Shown here: positions 8,990-16,903 of the stretch, one piece after another
Layout of the letters: every line of letters starts with the position of its first letter
Numbering within the stretch: the stretch's first letter is position 1
DNA from: Trileptium ribeirensis
Lineage: Eukaryota > Nematoda > Enoplea > Enoplida > Thoracostomopsidae
Assembly: GCA_030248225.1 (NCBI GenBank)
Contig: JASANE010026521.1
Coordinates: 1-64,000, forward strand
Direction of reading: 5' to 3'
DNA: 64,000 nucleotides
The notes under the pieces: model-generated
Told to the model about the DNA's origin: nothing
The model's database searches: none
Seen by the model: the letters and a program-made list of their open reading frames with translations, nothing else
Made by a program: the position numbers and the translations under genes

Positions 8990-10505
8990 AATGAAAACGG
9001 GAGGCTGGAGAAATTTTGGAAAACCAACGTTTTCGAAACTTAAAATTAGGGAAACTATGAAATTTTCGGAAATTGCAAACTCGGAAAACGGGAAACTGAA
9101 ACATTGTTTGAAATAAAAAAGTGTTGGAAACAAGAAGCTTAAGAAACGGAACAATGAGAAATTTTAGAAAATCTAATTTTGCGAAACTTTTTAAAATTGG
9201 GAAACTATCAGATTTTGAAGAGATTGCAAACTGGAGAAACGGGAAACTGAAACATTGTTTGAAATAAAAAAGTGTTGGAAACAAGAAGCTTGAGAAACGG
9301 CACAATGAGAAATTTTAGAAAACCAACTTTTGCAAACTTAATATTGAGGAAACTATCAGATTTTCGGAAAATGCAAACTCGGGAAACGGGGAAACTGAAA
9401 CGTTGTTTGAGATAACAATTTTTGGAAACAAGAAGCTTGAGAAGCGGCACAATGAGAAATTTCGATAAACCAACTTTTGCGAAACTTAATATTGAGGAAA
9501 CTATCAGATTTTCGGAAAATGCAAACTCGGGAAACGGGGAAACTGAAACGTGGTTTGAAATAACAATTGTTGAAAACAAGAAGCTTGACAAACGGCACAA
9601 TGAGAAATTTTGATAAACCAACTTTTGCGAAACTTAATATTGAGGAAACTATCAGATTTTCGGAAAATGCAAACTCGGAAAACAGGGAAACTGAAACGTT
9701 GTTTGAAATGACAATTGTTGGATACAAGAAGCTTGAGAAACGGCACAATGAGAAATTTTGATAAACCAACTTTTGCGAAACTTAATATTGAGGAAACTAT
9801 CAGATTTTCGCAAAATGCAAACTAGGGAAACGGGGAAACTGAAACGTTGTTTGAAATAACAATTGTTGGAAACAAGAAGCTTGAGAAACGGAACATTGAG
9901 AAATTTTAGAAAACCAACTTTTGCGAAACTTAATATTGAGGAAACTATCAGATTTTCGGAAAATGCAAACTCGGGAAACGGGAAACTGAAACACTGTTTG
10001 AAATAAAAAATTGTAGGAAACAAGAAGGTTGAGAAACGGAACATTGAGAAATTTTAGAAAACCAACTTTTGCGAAACTTAATATTGAGGAAACTATCAGA
10101 TTTTCGGAAAATGCAAACTCGGGAAACGGGAAACTGAAACACTGTTTGAAATAAAAAATTGTAGGAAACAAGAAGGTTGAGAAACGGAACATTGAGAAAT
10201 TTTAGAAAACCAACTTTTGCGAAACTTAATATTGAGGAATCTATCAGATTTTCGGAAAATGCAAACTCGGGAAACGGCAAACTGAAACACTGTTTGAAAT
10301 AAAAAATTGTAGGAAACAAGAAGGTTGAGAAACGGAACATTGAGAAATTTTAGAAAACCAACTTTTGCGAAACTTAATATTGAGGAAACTATCAGATTTT
10401 CGGAAAATGCAAACTCGGGAAACGGGAAACTGAAACATTGTTTGAAATAAAAATTTGTAGGAAACAAGAAGGTTAAGAAACCGAAAATTGAGAAATTTTG
10501 GAAGT
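8990..10505. repeat. 148-bp tandem repeat array, about 10 copies
   Basis: Each unit carries the phrase AACTTTTGCGAAACTTAATA and GCAAACTCGGGAAACGG; successive copies are spaced 148 bp. The plus strand is strongly purine-biased. The first two units (about 8990-9290) are diverged and the last is cut short. Long overlapping minus-strand ORFs across the array are a by-product of few stop codons, not genes; 148 is not a multiple of three, so their frames rotate from copy to copy. Confidence 0.9.
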
Positions 10506-10992
10506 GTGGAAACTTAACAACTGATTATAGTGTTTGTTGGGCGGACTATAAAAGTATTAACATGACGTAAAGCTCAGGCTTTAGCTTAGTATATTATATC
10601 GAGGACAACGAAACCTGGATATATATTTTACTTCACTCAAATTTATTTTGACTCTTAAGACTGTATCTGTCTACACAACTGACATGAATAATAATAATAA
10701 TAAATAATAATAATAAATAATGACATAATAATGCTGACATAATAATAAATAATCACTTCTACATCACATTAATGACTCTGTGGCGACCACCTCTGACGAC
10801 CGAGTGGTGATGAATGGATGAATTAATAAAATATCGATGATTGATTGACAATATGTGTCGGGGCTCATTTGAATATGCAAATGAGGTGAGGCAGTAGCAA
10901 AGGGCTGGGCCATATAAAAGGAGCAAATATGGACCCTCCAGTGGTTCAGAGTTTTCTTTTCATTCAATACCTCGTCCTATGTTTATTGCTGT
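10506..10992. other. Non-coding stretch with AAT microsatellite and promoter-like motifs
   Basis: 10685-10753 is an imperfect (AAT)n microsatellite. At 10872-10920 the plus strand has a perfect octamer ATGCAAAT followed by CATATAAAAGG, a TATA-box-like sequence. A second ACTATAAAAG lies near 10544. No coding sequence follows because the LTR of element C begins at 10993. This may be the end of an older LTR. Confidence 0.4.
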
Positions 10993-11298
10993 TGTAAGAC
11001 TGCCTGGCCTTACGGCTTGTAGCGTGAACAAAAAGAGTCCATGAACACTTTATTAAAAACCAAACATAACAAAGAAACATGGCGATGATTATAATGCAGT
11101 ATGATGCGACTGACGTATCAGCAGAGGACAGTGACTGAGCTGTGGACCTAAGAAAGGTCTCACTTAAATAGAACTAAATTACGGTTATGCAAATTAGCTA
11201 CATGCGACCTGTTTCTGAAACTAGAAACCAGTTTCCGTAAGTTTATTCAAAATATCTTTCTTCTTGAACAAATGACGAACCAGTTCTGAGCTGCAACA
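10993..11298 (-). repeat. Element C 3' LTR
   Basis: 306 bp, TG...CA ends, matching the copy at 16816-17121 with about seven differences. Read on the element strand it holds an octamer-like ATTTGCAT and a polyadenylation signal AATAAA. The last 26 codons of pol, with the stop at 11221, lie inside this LTR. Confidence 0.95.
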
Positions 11299-14200
11299 TG
11301 AGCCCCCATCGGAAGAGCGGAGCTCGGGTTCAGCGAATCGAACCGATTTGTGGAGACGAACGGTCTTCGGATTCGGACAGCTTCGGCGTAGAGCAGACTG
11401 GAGATGCAGAGCCTTGGACGACTGAGATAGCGTAGTGGCATCCAGCGTGGAGGCGGATGAATGTGCCGCATCCTCCGTTTGTTGCAACCACTGGTTGGCT
11501 TCGAGAATAGCGTGTTTTACACCCCGATGTTTTGAACCCCCATCGTCGGTGGAATCGTATCGCCGAATGTGACTGTGCTTGACCACGGCATACCTACCAG
11601 TACCGAAGAATTTGATTGCGATATCGTCGGGACGTAAACGTTTGCCCTCGAGCGGTGTACCCGTCGGCAAAACCTTGAGCGCTGGCCACCAAGGATAACC
11701 GGGAAATTTTGCCCAGACAACCGATTCGTGCTTGTCGATTTCGTGCGAGGTCGTTGATGTTGGAAATTCGTCGCGGTCATGGTTAGGTGCGTCTTGTGAC
11801 CAGATGAGTGCGGGTTTGACACGATCGAGCGAAACTGTATCTTCGCGACCCGCGTTGTTGATAAGGACGGTTTTCGGTCCCATTCGGACCACTTTGTACG
11901 GTCCTTTGTAACGATGCTCGAGGCTGTTTGGTGCTGATTCGTTGCGGATCCAAACGAATTTCGCCGATGCCAAATCGCGCGGTATGTATGTCATAGATTG
12001 CATACGTTTTCGATCACGCGGTATCATTGAAGCAATCTTGCGTTGCACCTCGTCGGCAAATTGTTCGAACGTCGTTGTTTGCGTCTCCCTTGCGTAGTCG
12101 AGCAATGATCCAGGAAGGTGTATGCGATCGCCCAACGTGAGCTGTGTTGGAGCGAATCCTGAATCGTTGACTGTGCTTCGAATACCAAGAAGAACGAACG
12201 GGAGATTACGAATCCAGTCGCGGCCTGCACATCGTGCGCGAAGGGCATTCTTCAGCGTACGGTGGAAACGTTCGATTGCACCGTTAGATTGCGGATGATA
12301 TGCTGTTGTTCGCCGTCGTTGAATACCGAACTTTGTCATTAGGTCGTTCCACAGGGCAGATTCGAATTGCGCTCCGCGGTCGGTGACAATGACTTGAGGA
12401 ACTCCGAAGCGCGATATCCATACGTTGACGAGTGCGTCAGCTACTGTAGATGCAGAAATATCGCTAACGGGCAACAGTTCGGGCCATCGAGAATATCGGT
12501 CGATCATCGTGACAATATAGCGCTTGCCGTCGCTCGGCGGTAGCGGGCCAACGATGTCGATGTGAATCGTGTGAAACCGTTGCTTTGTCGGTATTCGTTC
12601 GATTGGCGTCTTTATATGGCGGGTGATTTTGGCGGCTTGACAATCCTCGCAAGTTCTGACCATATTGCGAATGTCTTTTCTCATTCCCGGCCAAACATAC
12701 GAGTGGCTAATCATAGCCAAAGTCGGCCGGTAACCTGCATGCGAGAGGCTGTGAAACGAGGCAAATACGCGTCGTCGGAATATTGTTGGCAGGAATGTGC
12801 GATTGTTGTCGTCGTACCAGATCTGTTTGCCGTTGACAGACGATTGTCGGATCGGTAGCGTTGTTGTTTTGAAAAACGTTTGAAGATGTTGATCCTCAAG
12901 TTGAGCATCTGCGATGTCATCAACGGTTGGCGTTGCTTGAACTGAAGCAATGGTTGTTCTCGAAAGGCAGTCGGCGACGATGTTTGCCGTACCAGCGACG
13001 TGTCTAATCGTAATATCGAATTCGGATATGTACGATAGCCATCGGCATTGTTGATGGCTCGGATTCTTCATGTTGAAGCAGCAGACCAGCGGCTTATGGT
13101 CTGTGTACAGCGTCACTGGATGACCGATGAGCCAGTCAAAATGCTTCAGACTGAGAAAGATTGCCAACAGTTCACGATCAAAAGTTGACTTTTTCCGTTC
13201 GCTGTCGGTGAACTTTCGGGAAAAGAAAGCGACGGGGCGTATTTCGCCGTGGAGAATTTGGTGTAGAACTGCACCTGCGGCTCGGTTCGACGCGTCCGTC
13301 GTCAGCACAATTTGTGCATCACGTTGTGGATACGCGAGTATTGGACGCTTTACGATCTCTTGCTTTAGAGTGGCGAACGAAGTTTCGGTATCATTCGACC
13401 ATTCGATTGTCGCTGACTTTGCGATTTTCAATCCCATGTTTAACTTTGGTGATTTTACCAGATCGGTGAGCGGTGCGGCAATTCGGGAATAGCCTTCGAT
13501 AAACCTGTGGTAAAAACCACACAGGCCGAGGAATCGTCGCAGCTCACTAGTTGTTGTTGGCTGCGGGAATCGATTTATTGCTTCGACATTGCGTGCCAGG
13601 GGACGGATTCCATCCGGCGATACTTCGACACCGACAAATTCGACTGCCGGCTTGAAGAATTCGCATTTGGCTCGTTTGAGTTTGAGTCCATATTCGTCAA
13701 GACGTGCGAATGCGCGGTTGAGATGATCGCGGTGTTCGTCATTGGTAACGCTTGCCACGAGAATATCGTCGATGTAAGTTTTGACGAATGGCATGTCGCG
13801 GAATGCGTGATCCATCAGTCGTTGGAACGTTTGTGAAGCATTTCGCAGACCAAATGGCATACGTCGGTAGAGGAACATGCCGAATGGTGTTGTGATAGCC
13901 GTCTTTTCGATATCTTCGGGTGCTATCGGAATCTGATGAAACGCTTTTACACAATCCAGTTTGCTGAAGACTCGACATCCGGATAATTCGTTGGTAATGT
14001 CGTGGAGGTTCGGCATCGGATAACGATCGGGCACTGTGAGAATGTTGAGGCTACGGTAATCGCCACATGGCCGTAACCCGCCATCCGATTTCTTGACAAC
14101 GTGAAGTGGCGTTGCCCAGGGCGATTCACCTCTTCGAACAATGCCAGTGCGTTCGAGATCAGCGTATTCTTTTTTCGATGCTAGTAGTGTGTCACCGAAT

Positions 14201-14826
14201 AGTCTTCGTGGCCTTGCGAAGCACGGCGGACCTCGAGTAACGATATGGTGCTGAATCGGATGTGTGACGGGAGCGTTGGTTGATGGCTCCTCGAAAACGG
14301 ATTTGAATCGCACCAACAACTCAGAGACGAAATGTTTCGTGTCTTTGATTTGACGGCACTGTGCGGTAGAAGATTGAACGCGAGATTGCGGTTGCTTATC
14401 TCGGGCGTTGTTGCACGATCCGTTGGACGTGACGGTTGGTCGAATAGTACCATCACCGCAGTTGACTGACAACTGGTGTGCACGCAGAAAGTCGTGGCCC
14501 AATATGGGTTGCGCTACGTCCGCAATGATAAATCTCCATTTGTACCACTTGTTCACGCCGTCAAGTCGGAATTGTAATGTCCGATAGCCGTACGTTTTGA
14601 TCTGCGTAGAGTTTGCGGCTGTGAGATTTTCGCAGTCCGGTGACATTGTGGGCAGAGCGAAGGATAAAGGCAGCAAACTTCTGTCACTGCCTGTGTCGAT
14701 GAGTATGGTGCCGATCGGGTTTGCGGCAACGCGAATCGAGTTTACTCCGTCGGGTGCCGCGCCGTCGACGAAGATTGGTCGTTTCCCGATTTGTTCCAAT
14801 TGTTCCATTTGCACGGCTGTCGGCAT
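11221..14826 (-). CDS. pol: Element C Pol: protease-RT-RNase H-integrase-PWWP
   Basis: 1201 codons, uninterrupted. Protease: DTGS at 44-47 and ILGHDFL at 108-114. RT: about 180-400, with D291 and YIDD at 351-354. RNase H: about 500-625, with D511, E552, D576 and D619. Integrase: zinc-binding H692/H696/C726/C729; catalytic D757, D816 and E852, an exact DD35E spacing; a GPY/F module near 971-1012. A PWWP domain follows at about 1035-1092, then a basic tail. All catalytic residues are present, so the enzyme looks functional. An ATG heads the ORF (preceded directly by TAA), but it lies upstream of the slippery site at 14781-14787, and Gag-Pol fusion by a -1 slip there is the more likely mode. The tail and stop codon run 78 nt into the 3' LTR. 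Confidence 0.95.
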   Translation of the reverse strand: MPTAVQMEQLEQIGKRPIFVDGAAPDGVNSIRVAANPIGTILIDTGSDRSLLPLSFALPTMSPDCENLTAANSTQIKTYGYRTLQFRLDGVNKWYKWRFIIADVAQPILGHDFLRAHQLSVNCGDGTIRPTVTSNGSCNNARDKQPQSRVQSSTAQCRQIKDTKHFVSELLVRFKSVFEEPSTNAPVTHPIQHHIVTRGPPCFARPRRLFGDTLLASKKEYADLERTGIVRRGESPWATPLHVVKKSDGGLRPCGDYRSLNILTVPDRYPMPNLHDITNELSGCRVFSKLDCVKAFHQIPIAPEDIEKTAITTPFGMFLYRRMPFGLRNASQTFQRLMDHAFRDMPFVKTYIDDILVASVTNDEHRDHLNRAFARLDEYGLKLKRAKCEFFKPAVEFVGVEVSPDGIRPLARNVEAINRFPQPTTTSELRRFLGLCGFYHRFIEGYSRIAAPLTDLVKSPKLNMGLKIAKSATIEWSNDTETSFATLKQEIVKRPILAYPQRDAQIVLTTDASNRAAGAVLHQILHGEIRPVAFFSRKFTDSERKKSTFDRELLAIFLSLKHFDWLIGHPVTLYTDHKPLVCCFNMKNPSHQQCRWLSYISEFDITIRHVAGTANIVADCLSRTTIASVQATPTVDDIADAQLEDQHLQTFFKTTTLPIRQSSVNGKQIWYDDNNRTFLPTIFRRRVFASFHSLSHAGYRPTLAMISHSYVWPGMRKDIRNMVRTCEDCQAAKITRHIKTPIERIPTKQRFHTIHIDIVGPLPPSDGKRYIVTMIDRYSRWPELLPVSDISASTVADALVNVWISRFGVPQVIVTDRGAQFESALWNDLMTKFGIQRRRTTAYHPQSNGAIERFHRTLKNALRARCAGRDWIRNLPFVLLGIRSTVNDSGFAPTQLTLGDRIHLPGSLLDYARETQTTTFEQFADEVQRKIASMIPRDRKRMQSMTYIPRDLASAKFVWIRNESAPNSLEHRYKGPYKVVRMGPKTVLINNAGREDTVSLDRVKPALIWSQDAPNHDRDEFPTSTTSHEIDKHESVVWAKFPGYPWWPALKVLPTGTPLEGKRLRPDDIAIKFFGTGRYAVVKHSHIRRYDSTDDGGSKHRGVKHAILEANQWLQQTEDAAHSSASTLDATTLSQSSKALHLQSALRRSCPNPKTVRLHKSVRFAEPELRSSDGGSCCSSELVRHLFKKKDILNKLTETGF
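11299..11314 (-). other. Element C polypurine tract candidate
   Basis: The element strand reads GATGGGGGCTCA immediately before the 3' LTR, the expected place for the plus-strand primer. It lies inside the pol reading frame (residues DGGS). Confidence 0.5.
11551..11724 (-). other. PWWP domain at the C-terminus of element C Pol
   Basis: Residues about 1035-1092 read VVWAKFPGYPWWPALKV and then IAIKFFGTGRYAVVKHSHI, the two halves of a PWWP fold (Royal family). Cage positions known from LEDGF-type PWWPs are filled by F (in AKF), W (second W of PWWP) and F (in FFGT). PWWP domains bind nucleosomes with methylated H3K36. Its place directly behind the integrase GPY/F module suggests a role in choosing integration sites; that role is inferred. 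Confidence 0.88.
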
Positions 14827-15656
14827 TTAATCGCATCGTTTCCGAAACGTGAGTGGAAATAGCAGATTGATCTATTATGGTTTCGCTGTCGGGAGCGTGA
14901 ATGCGATCTGTTGTTCCGTCCCCTACTATTTCCATAACGTTGAGGCTTTCCGTAGTATGGTCGTCGCTGTATTGACCTTTCGCGTGGACGCATGGCCTCG
15001 ACCATTGAGCATAGCTTGTCGAGACGCTTTTCGAATTGATCGAATCGATCATCATTATACTTGACCGTACTGCAGCTGGCACCGTTGTCCTTTGATTGAT
15101 CCAACATGCGGTCTGCGGTGTCGGCCAATTTGTCGATCGTCAACTCGGATAGTGAAACGAGTACCATTCGGACGGATTCTGGAAGCATTTCCAGGAATCG
15201 GAGTCGCACCAAACTATCGTTATTGGGCGCGAGTCGTTGTAGGTGTCGTAATGCGACGGATGGGTTTCGATCACCAAGCTGTTGTTCGGCTAGGAGTTGA
15301 CGCAACTTGCGTTCATCGCTTGCTGTGAGGAAATCAACAATGCTGCGCTTGATTTGATCGTACCGGTCGTTGACATTGACAACGCTCTCGAGGATGACGT
15401 GAGTCGGCAATGCTCGAAGAAGGCTGTTTAGCTTTACCGATTCCGAGGCATCGCCCAACATTCGCTCAATCTGCTCGAACCAAACTGCGGCATCTCTTTC
15501 GAAGAAGTCTGGCAGTTTGATTGAAATTACCTCAGTCATTGGTTTGTCGCTTGTCGTAGGCGTGCGACCGTTGGCGAGCAACTGTGCGATGGCGTTAAGA
15601 GCATTAGGGTTTTCGATCTCGAGTAGTGCGATGATGTCGGCTTTTTTGCTCGGCAT
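14742..15656 (-). CDS. gag: Element C Gag
   Basis: A 304-codon ORF. Its N-terminus (MPSKKADIIALLE) matches the post-2A region of element A. It continues through LPDFFERDAAVWFEQIERML, the capsid entry helix region, LGDRNPSVALRHLQRLAPNN, an Arg/Ser-rich region and a knuckle CYFHSRFGNDAIKCRQPC (CX2HX9CX3C), and ends 39 nt past the slippery site. Pol overlaps it by 85 nt in the -1 frame. The ATG at 15656 is usable, but homology with element A suggests that Gag normally starts at the 2A proline, which in this copy lies in the +1 frame (15536-15862). Confidence 0.88.
   Translation of the reverse strand: MPSKKADIIALLEIENPNALNAIAQLLANGRTPTTSDKPMTEVISIKLPDFFERDAAVWFEQIERMLGDASESVKLNSLLRALPTHVILESVVNVNDRYDQIKRSIVDFLTASDERKLRQLLAEQQLGDRNPSVALRHLQRLAPNNDSLVRLRFLEMLPESVRMVLVSLSELTIDKLADTADRMLDQSKDNGASCSTVKYNDDRFDQFEKRLDKLCSMVEAMRPRERSIQRRPYYGKPQRYGNSRGRNNRSHSRSRQRNHNRSICYFHSRFGNDAIKCRQPCKWNNWNKSGNDQSSSTARHPTE
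14781..14787 (-). promoter_or_regulatory. Element C gag/pol -1 frameshift site
   Basis: The Gag frame reads TCG GGA AAC, i.e. G GGA AAC, and the -1 frame is exactly the pol frame. About 10 nt downstream, CGTCG and CGACG can pair to form a GC-rich hairpin, the usual second half of such signals. The heptamer and phase are the same in elements A and B. Confidence 0.8.
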
Positions 15657-15862
15657 CTCGAACTGCTCAGCTGCTGCAGAATTTCGACCAACTCAATCTT
15701 TCGGAGTTTGTGCCAATCTGTGATTGGTCCGGGGTTTGATTCGACGTCTCCCGAAATTAGCAGTAGTAAACGCAACGAAGTGGCATGACGGCGGTAGTTG
15801 ATTGAAAGTGACCAGTCGAATGATCCAACCGATGCTTGACTTGACTCAGGGTTCCGATGCAT
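15536..15862 (-). CDS. Element C 2A leader ORF joined to Gag N-terminus
   Basis: A 108-codon frame carrying LRLLLLISGDVESNPGP, a perfect 2A core (ISGDVESNPGP at 15725-15757), followed by a Gag-like helix (KLRKIELVEILQQL). Beyond about 15660 the frame reads non-homologous residues while Gag continues in the -1 frame. At 15641-15647 the 2A frame reads GCA AAA AAG, a canonical A AAA AAG slippery heptamer that leads straight into the Gag frame. Either a -1 slip is used or a one-base indel has occurred in the CAG-rich stretch just upstream. Confidence 0.65.
   Translation of the reverse strand: MHRNPESSQASVGSFDWSLSINYRRHATSLRLLLLISGDVESNPGPITDWHKLRKIELVEILQQLSSSRCRAKKPTSSHYSRSKTLMLLTPSHSCSPTVARLRQATNQ
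15641..15647 (-). promoter_or_regulatory. Candidate 2A-to-Gag -1 slippery heptamer A AAA AAG
   Basis: In phase with the 2A frame; a -1 slip places ribosomes in the Gag frame at AAA GCC. Element A has the 2A and Gag N-terminus in one frame without such a shift, so this may be a coincidence of a repaired indel. Confidence 0.35.
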
Positions 15863-15868
15863 CAGGAT

Positions 15869-16903
15869 TCAGTGTTCGCACCATCGTTGCCATTGCCACA
15901 CGAAAAACGATTGTTTGAAATCGGTGGTTGCAGATTGTGTTTGCGTTGCTGTTGTCGCGAACCGAAGGATCGATATCATCACGAGGAATGCCACCGTTCG
16001 GAAGCACCATAGATCGTTCATGCAAATGGTTCCACCGTGTTTTCTCCATGGTCCGTGGACCCTTCGTCGAACCGTCCGAGCTGGATTGTTTAGCTCAGGC
16101 TCCAGGCTGATGCGTCGACGTAAATCGTTTGCTCGCTGATACCGTTCTGTTGCACCGATTGAGTTGATCCCCGTATTGCTTATGCGTTGACACTGTTGCG
16201 TTGCACCGATTGTATTGGTTACGCATTGACCCCGTCGTTGGATGTCGGTTGATTCGGTCCGCAAAATGGTAGTATCGATTGAACTGGTGTGTCGTCGTTG
16301 TTGATCTACGGGAATGCCACGATTGACCATAGATTTTCGGTTGTCACCGGGCGAAGGAATTCGTTGTCGTACCAGGTTGACATCGTTATAGGTAAAACCT
16401 ACTCCGTCACGCCCTTCGACAGCTCCACCATACAGCAATAAAGCTGATGGGCTTCGCCTCCAGGCTTCCCTGATTACCGTGATCGACGCCGATTTGAGTA
16501 TGCCGAGGATGCGACCGATGTGCCACCGTGTCCGGCTTTGCGATCGATGAGTCGTTGTTTGTTCAATTGCGCACCGATAGATCAGCGTACGATTGCACTG
16601 TGGATCGTTTGCGCGTTGACTTCGAGGCATAATATTGTTTGCATTGAAGCACCGTCGCCGTCGATCATTTGACCGTCGCTCGCCCAACGTCCATCGTCGT
16701 CGGTTGTCCTTACGGTTTGTGCACCGATTGCATGATCGTCGTTGGAGAACCGTTTGGCGTCGCCGTCGTTTCGAGCGTCCGTTTCGTTTCGACCAGCGCA
16801 TGTCGGGTTCACCATTGTAAGACTCTCTGGTCTTACGGCTTGTAGCGTGAACAAAAAGAGTCCATGAACACTTTATTAAAAACCAAACATAACAAAGAAA
16901 CAT
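15869..16903 (-). CDS. Element C long leader ORF starting inside the 5' LTR
   Basis: 344 codons. The ATG lies in the LTR in a favourable context (GCCATG); the first residues, MFLCYVWFLIKCSW, look like a signal or membrane segment. The frame crosses the primer site, is Arg-rich and low in recognisable structure, and ends with a hydrophobic segment (TVAFLVMISILRFA) comparable in place to those of elements A and B. It stops at a TGA, and the 2A ORF resumes in the same frame seven nt later, so a single stop separates leader and 2A-Gag. The middle section may not be real coding sequence. Confidence 0.4.
   Translation of the reverse strand: MFLCYVWFLIKCSWTLFVHATSRKTRESYNGEPDMRWSKRNGRSKRRRRQTVLQRRSCNRCTNRKDNRRRWTLGERRSNDRRRRCFNANNIMPRSQRANDPQCNRTLIYRCAIEQTTTHRSQSRTRWHIGRILGILKSASITVIREAWRRSPSALLLYGGAVEGRDGVGFTYNDVNLVRQRIPSPGDNRKSMVNRGIPVDQQRRHTSSIDTTILRTESTDIQRRGQCVTNTIGATQQCQRISNTGINSIGATERYQRANDLRRRISLEPELNNPARTVRRRVHGPWRKHGGTICMNDLWCFRTVAFLVMISILRFATTATQTQSATTDFKQSFFVWQWQRWCEH
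16801..16814 (-). other. Element C primer-binding site
   Basis: The element strand reads TGGTGAACCCGACA one base after the LTR end; compare TGGTGAGCCCGAC in A and B. The primer is probably the same tRNA with one change. Confidence 0.6.

Noticed and set aside
8900..10470. Several overlapping minus-strand ORFs of 120-137 codons
   Set aside because: Produced by the 148-bp tandem repeat; the same peptide recurs every 148 bp in rotating frames.
11247..14483. Other-frame ORFs over element C pol on both strands
   Set aside because: They overlap an intact pol with all catalytic motifs; no independent domain seen.
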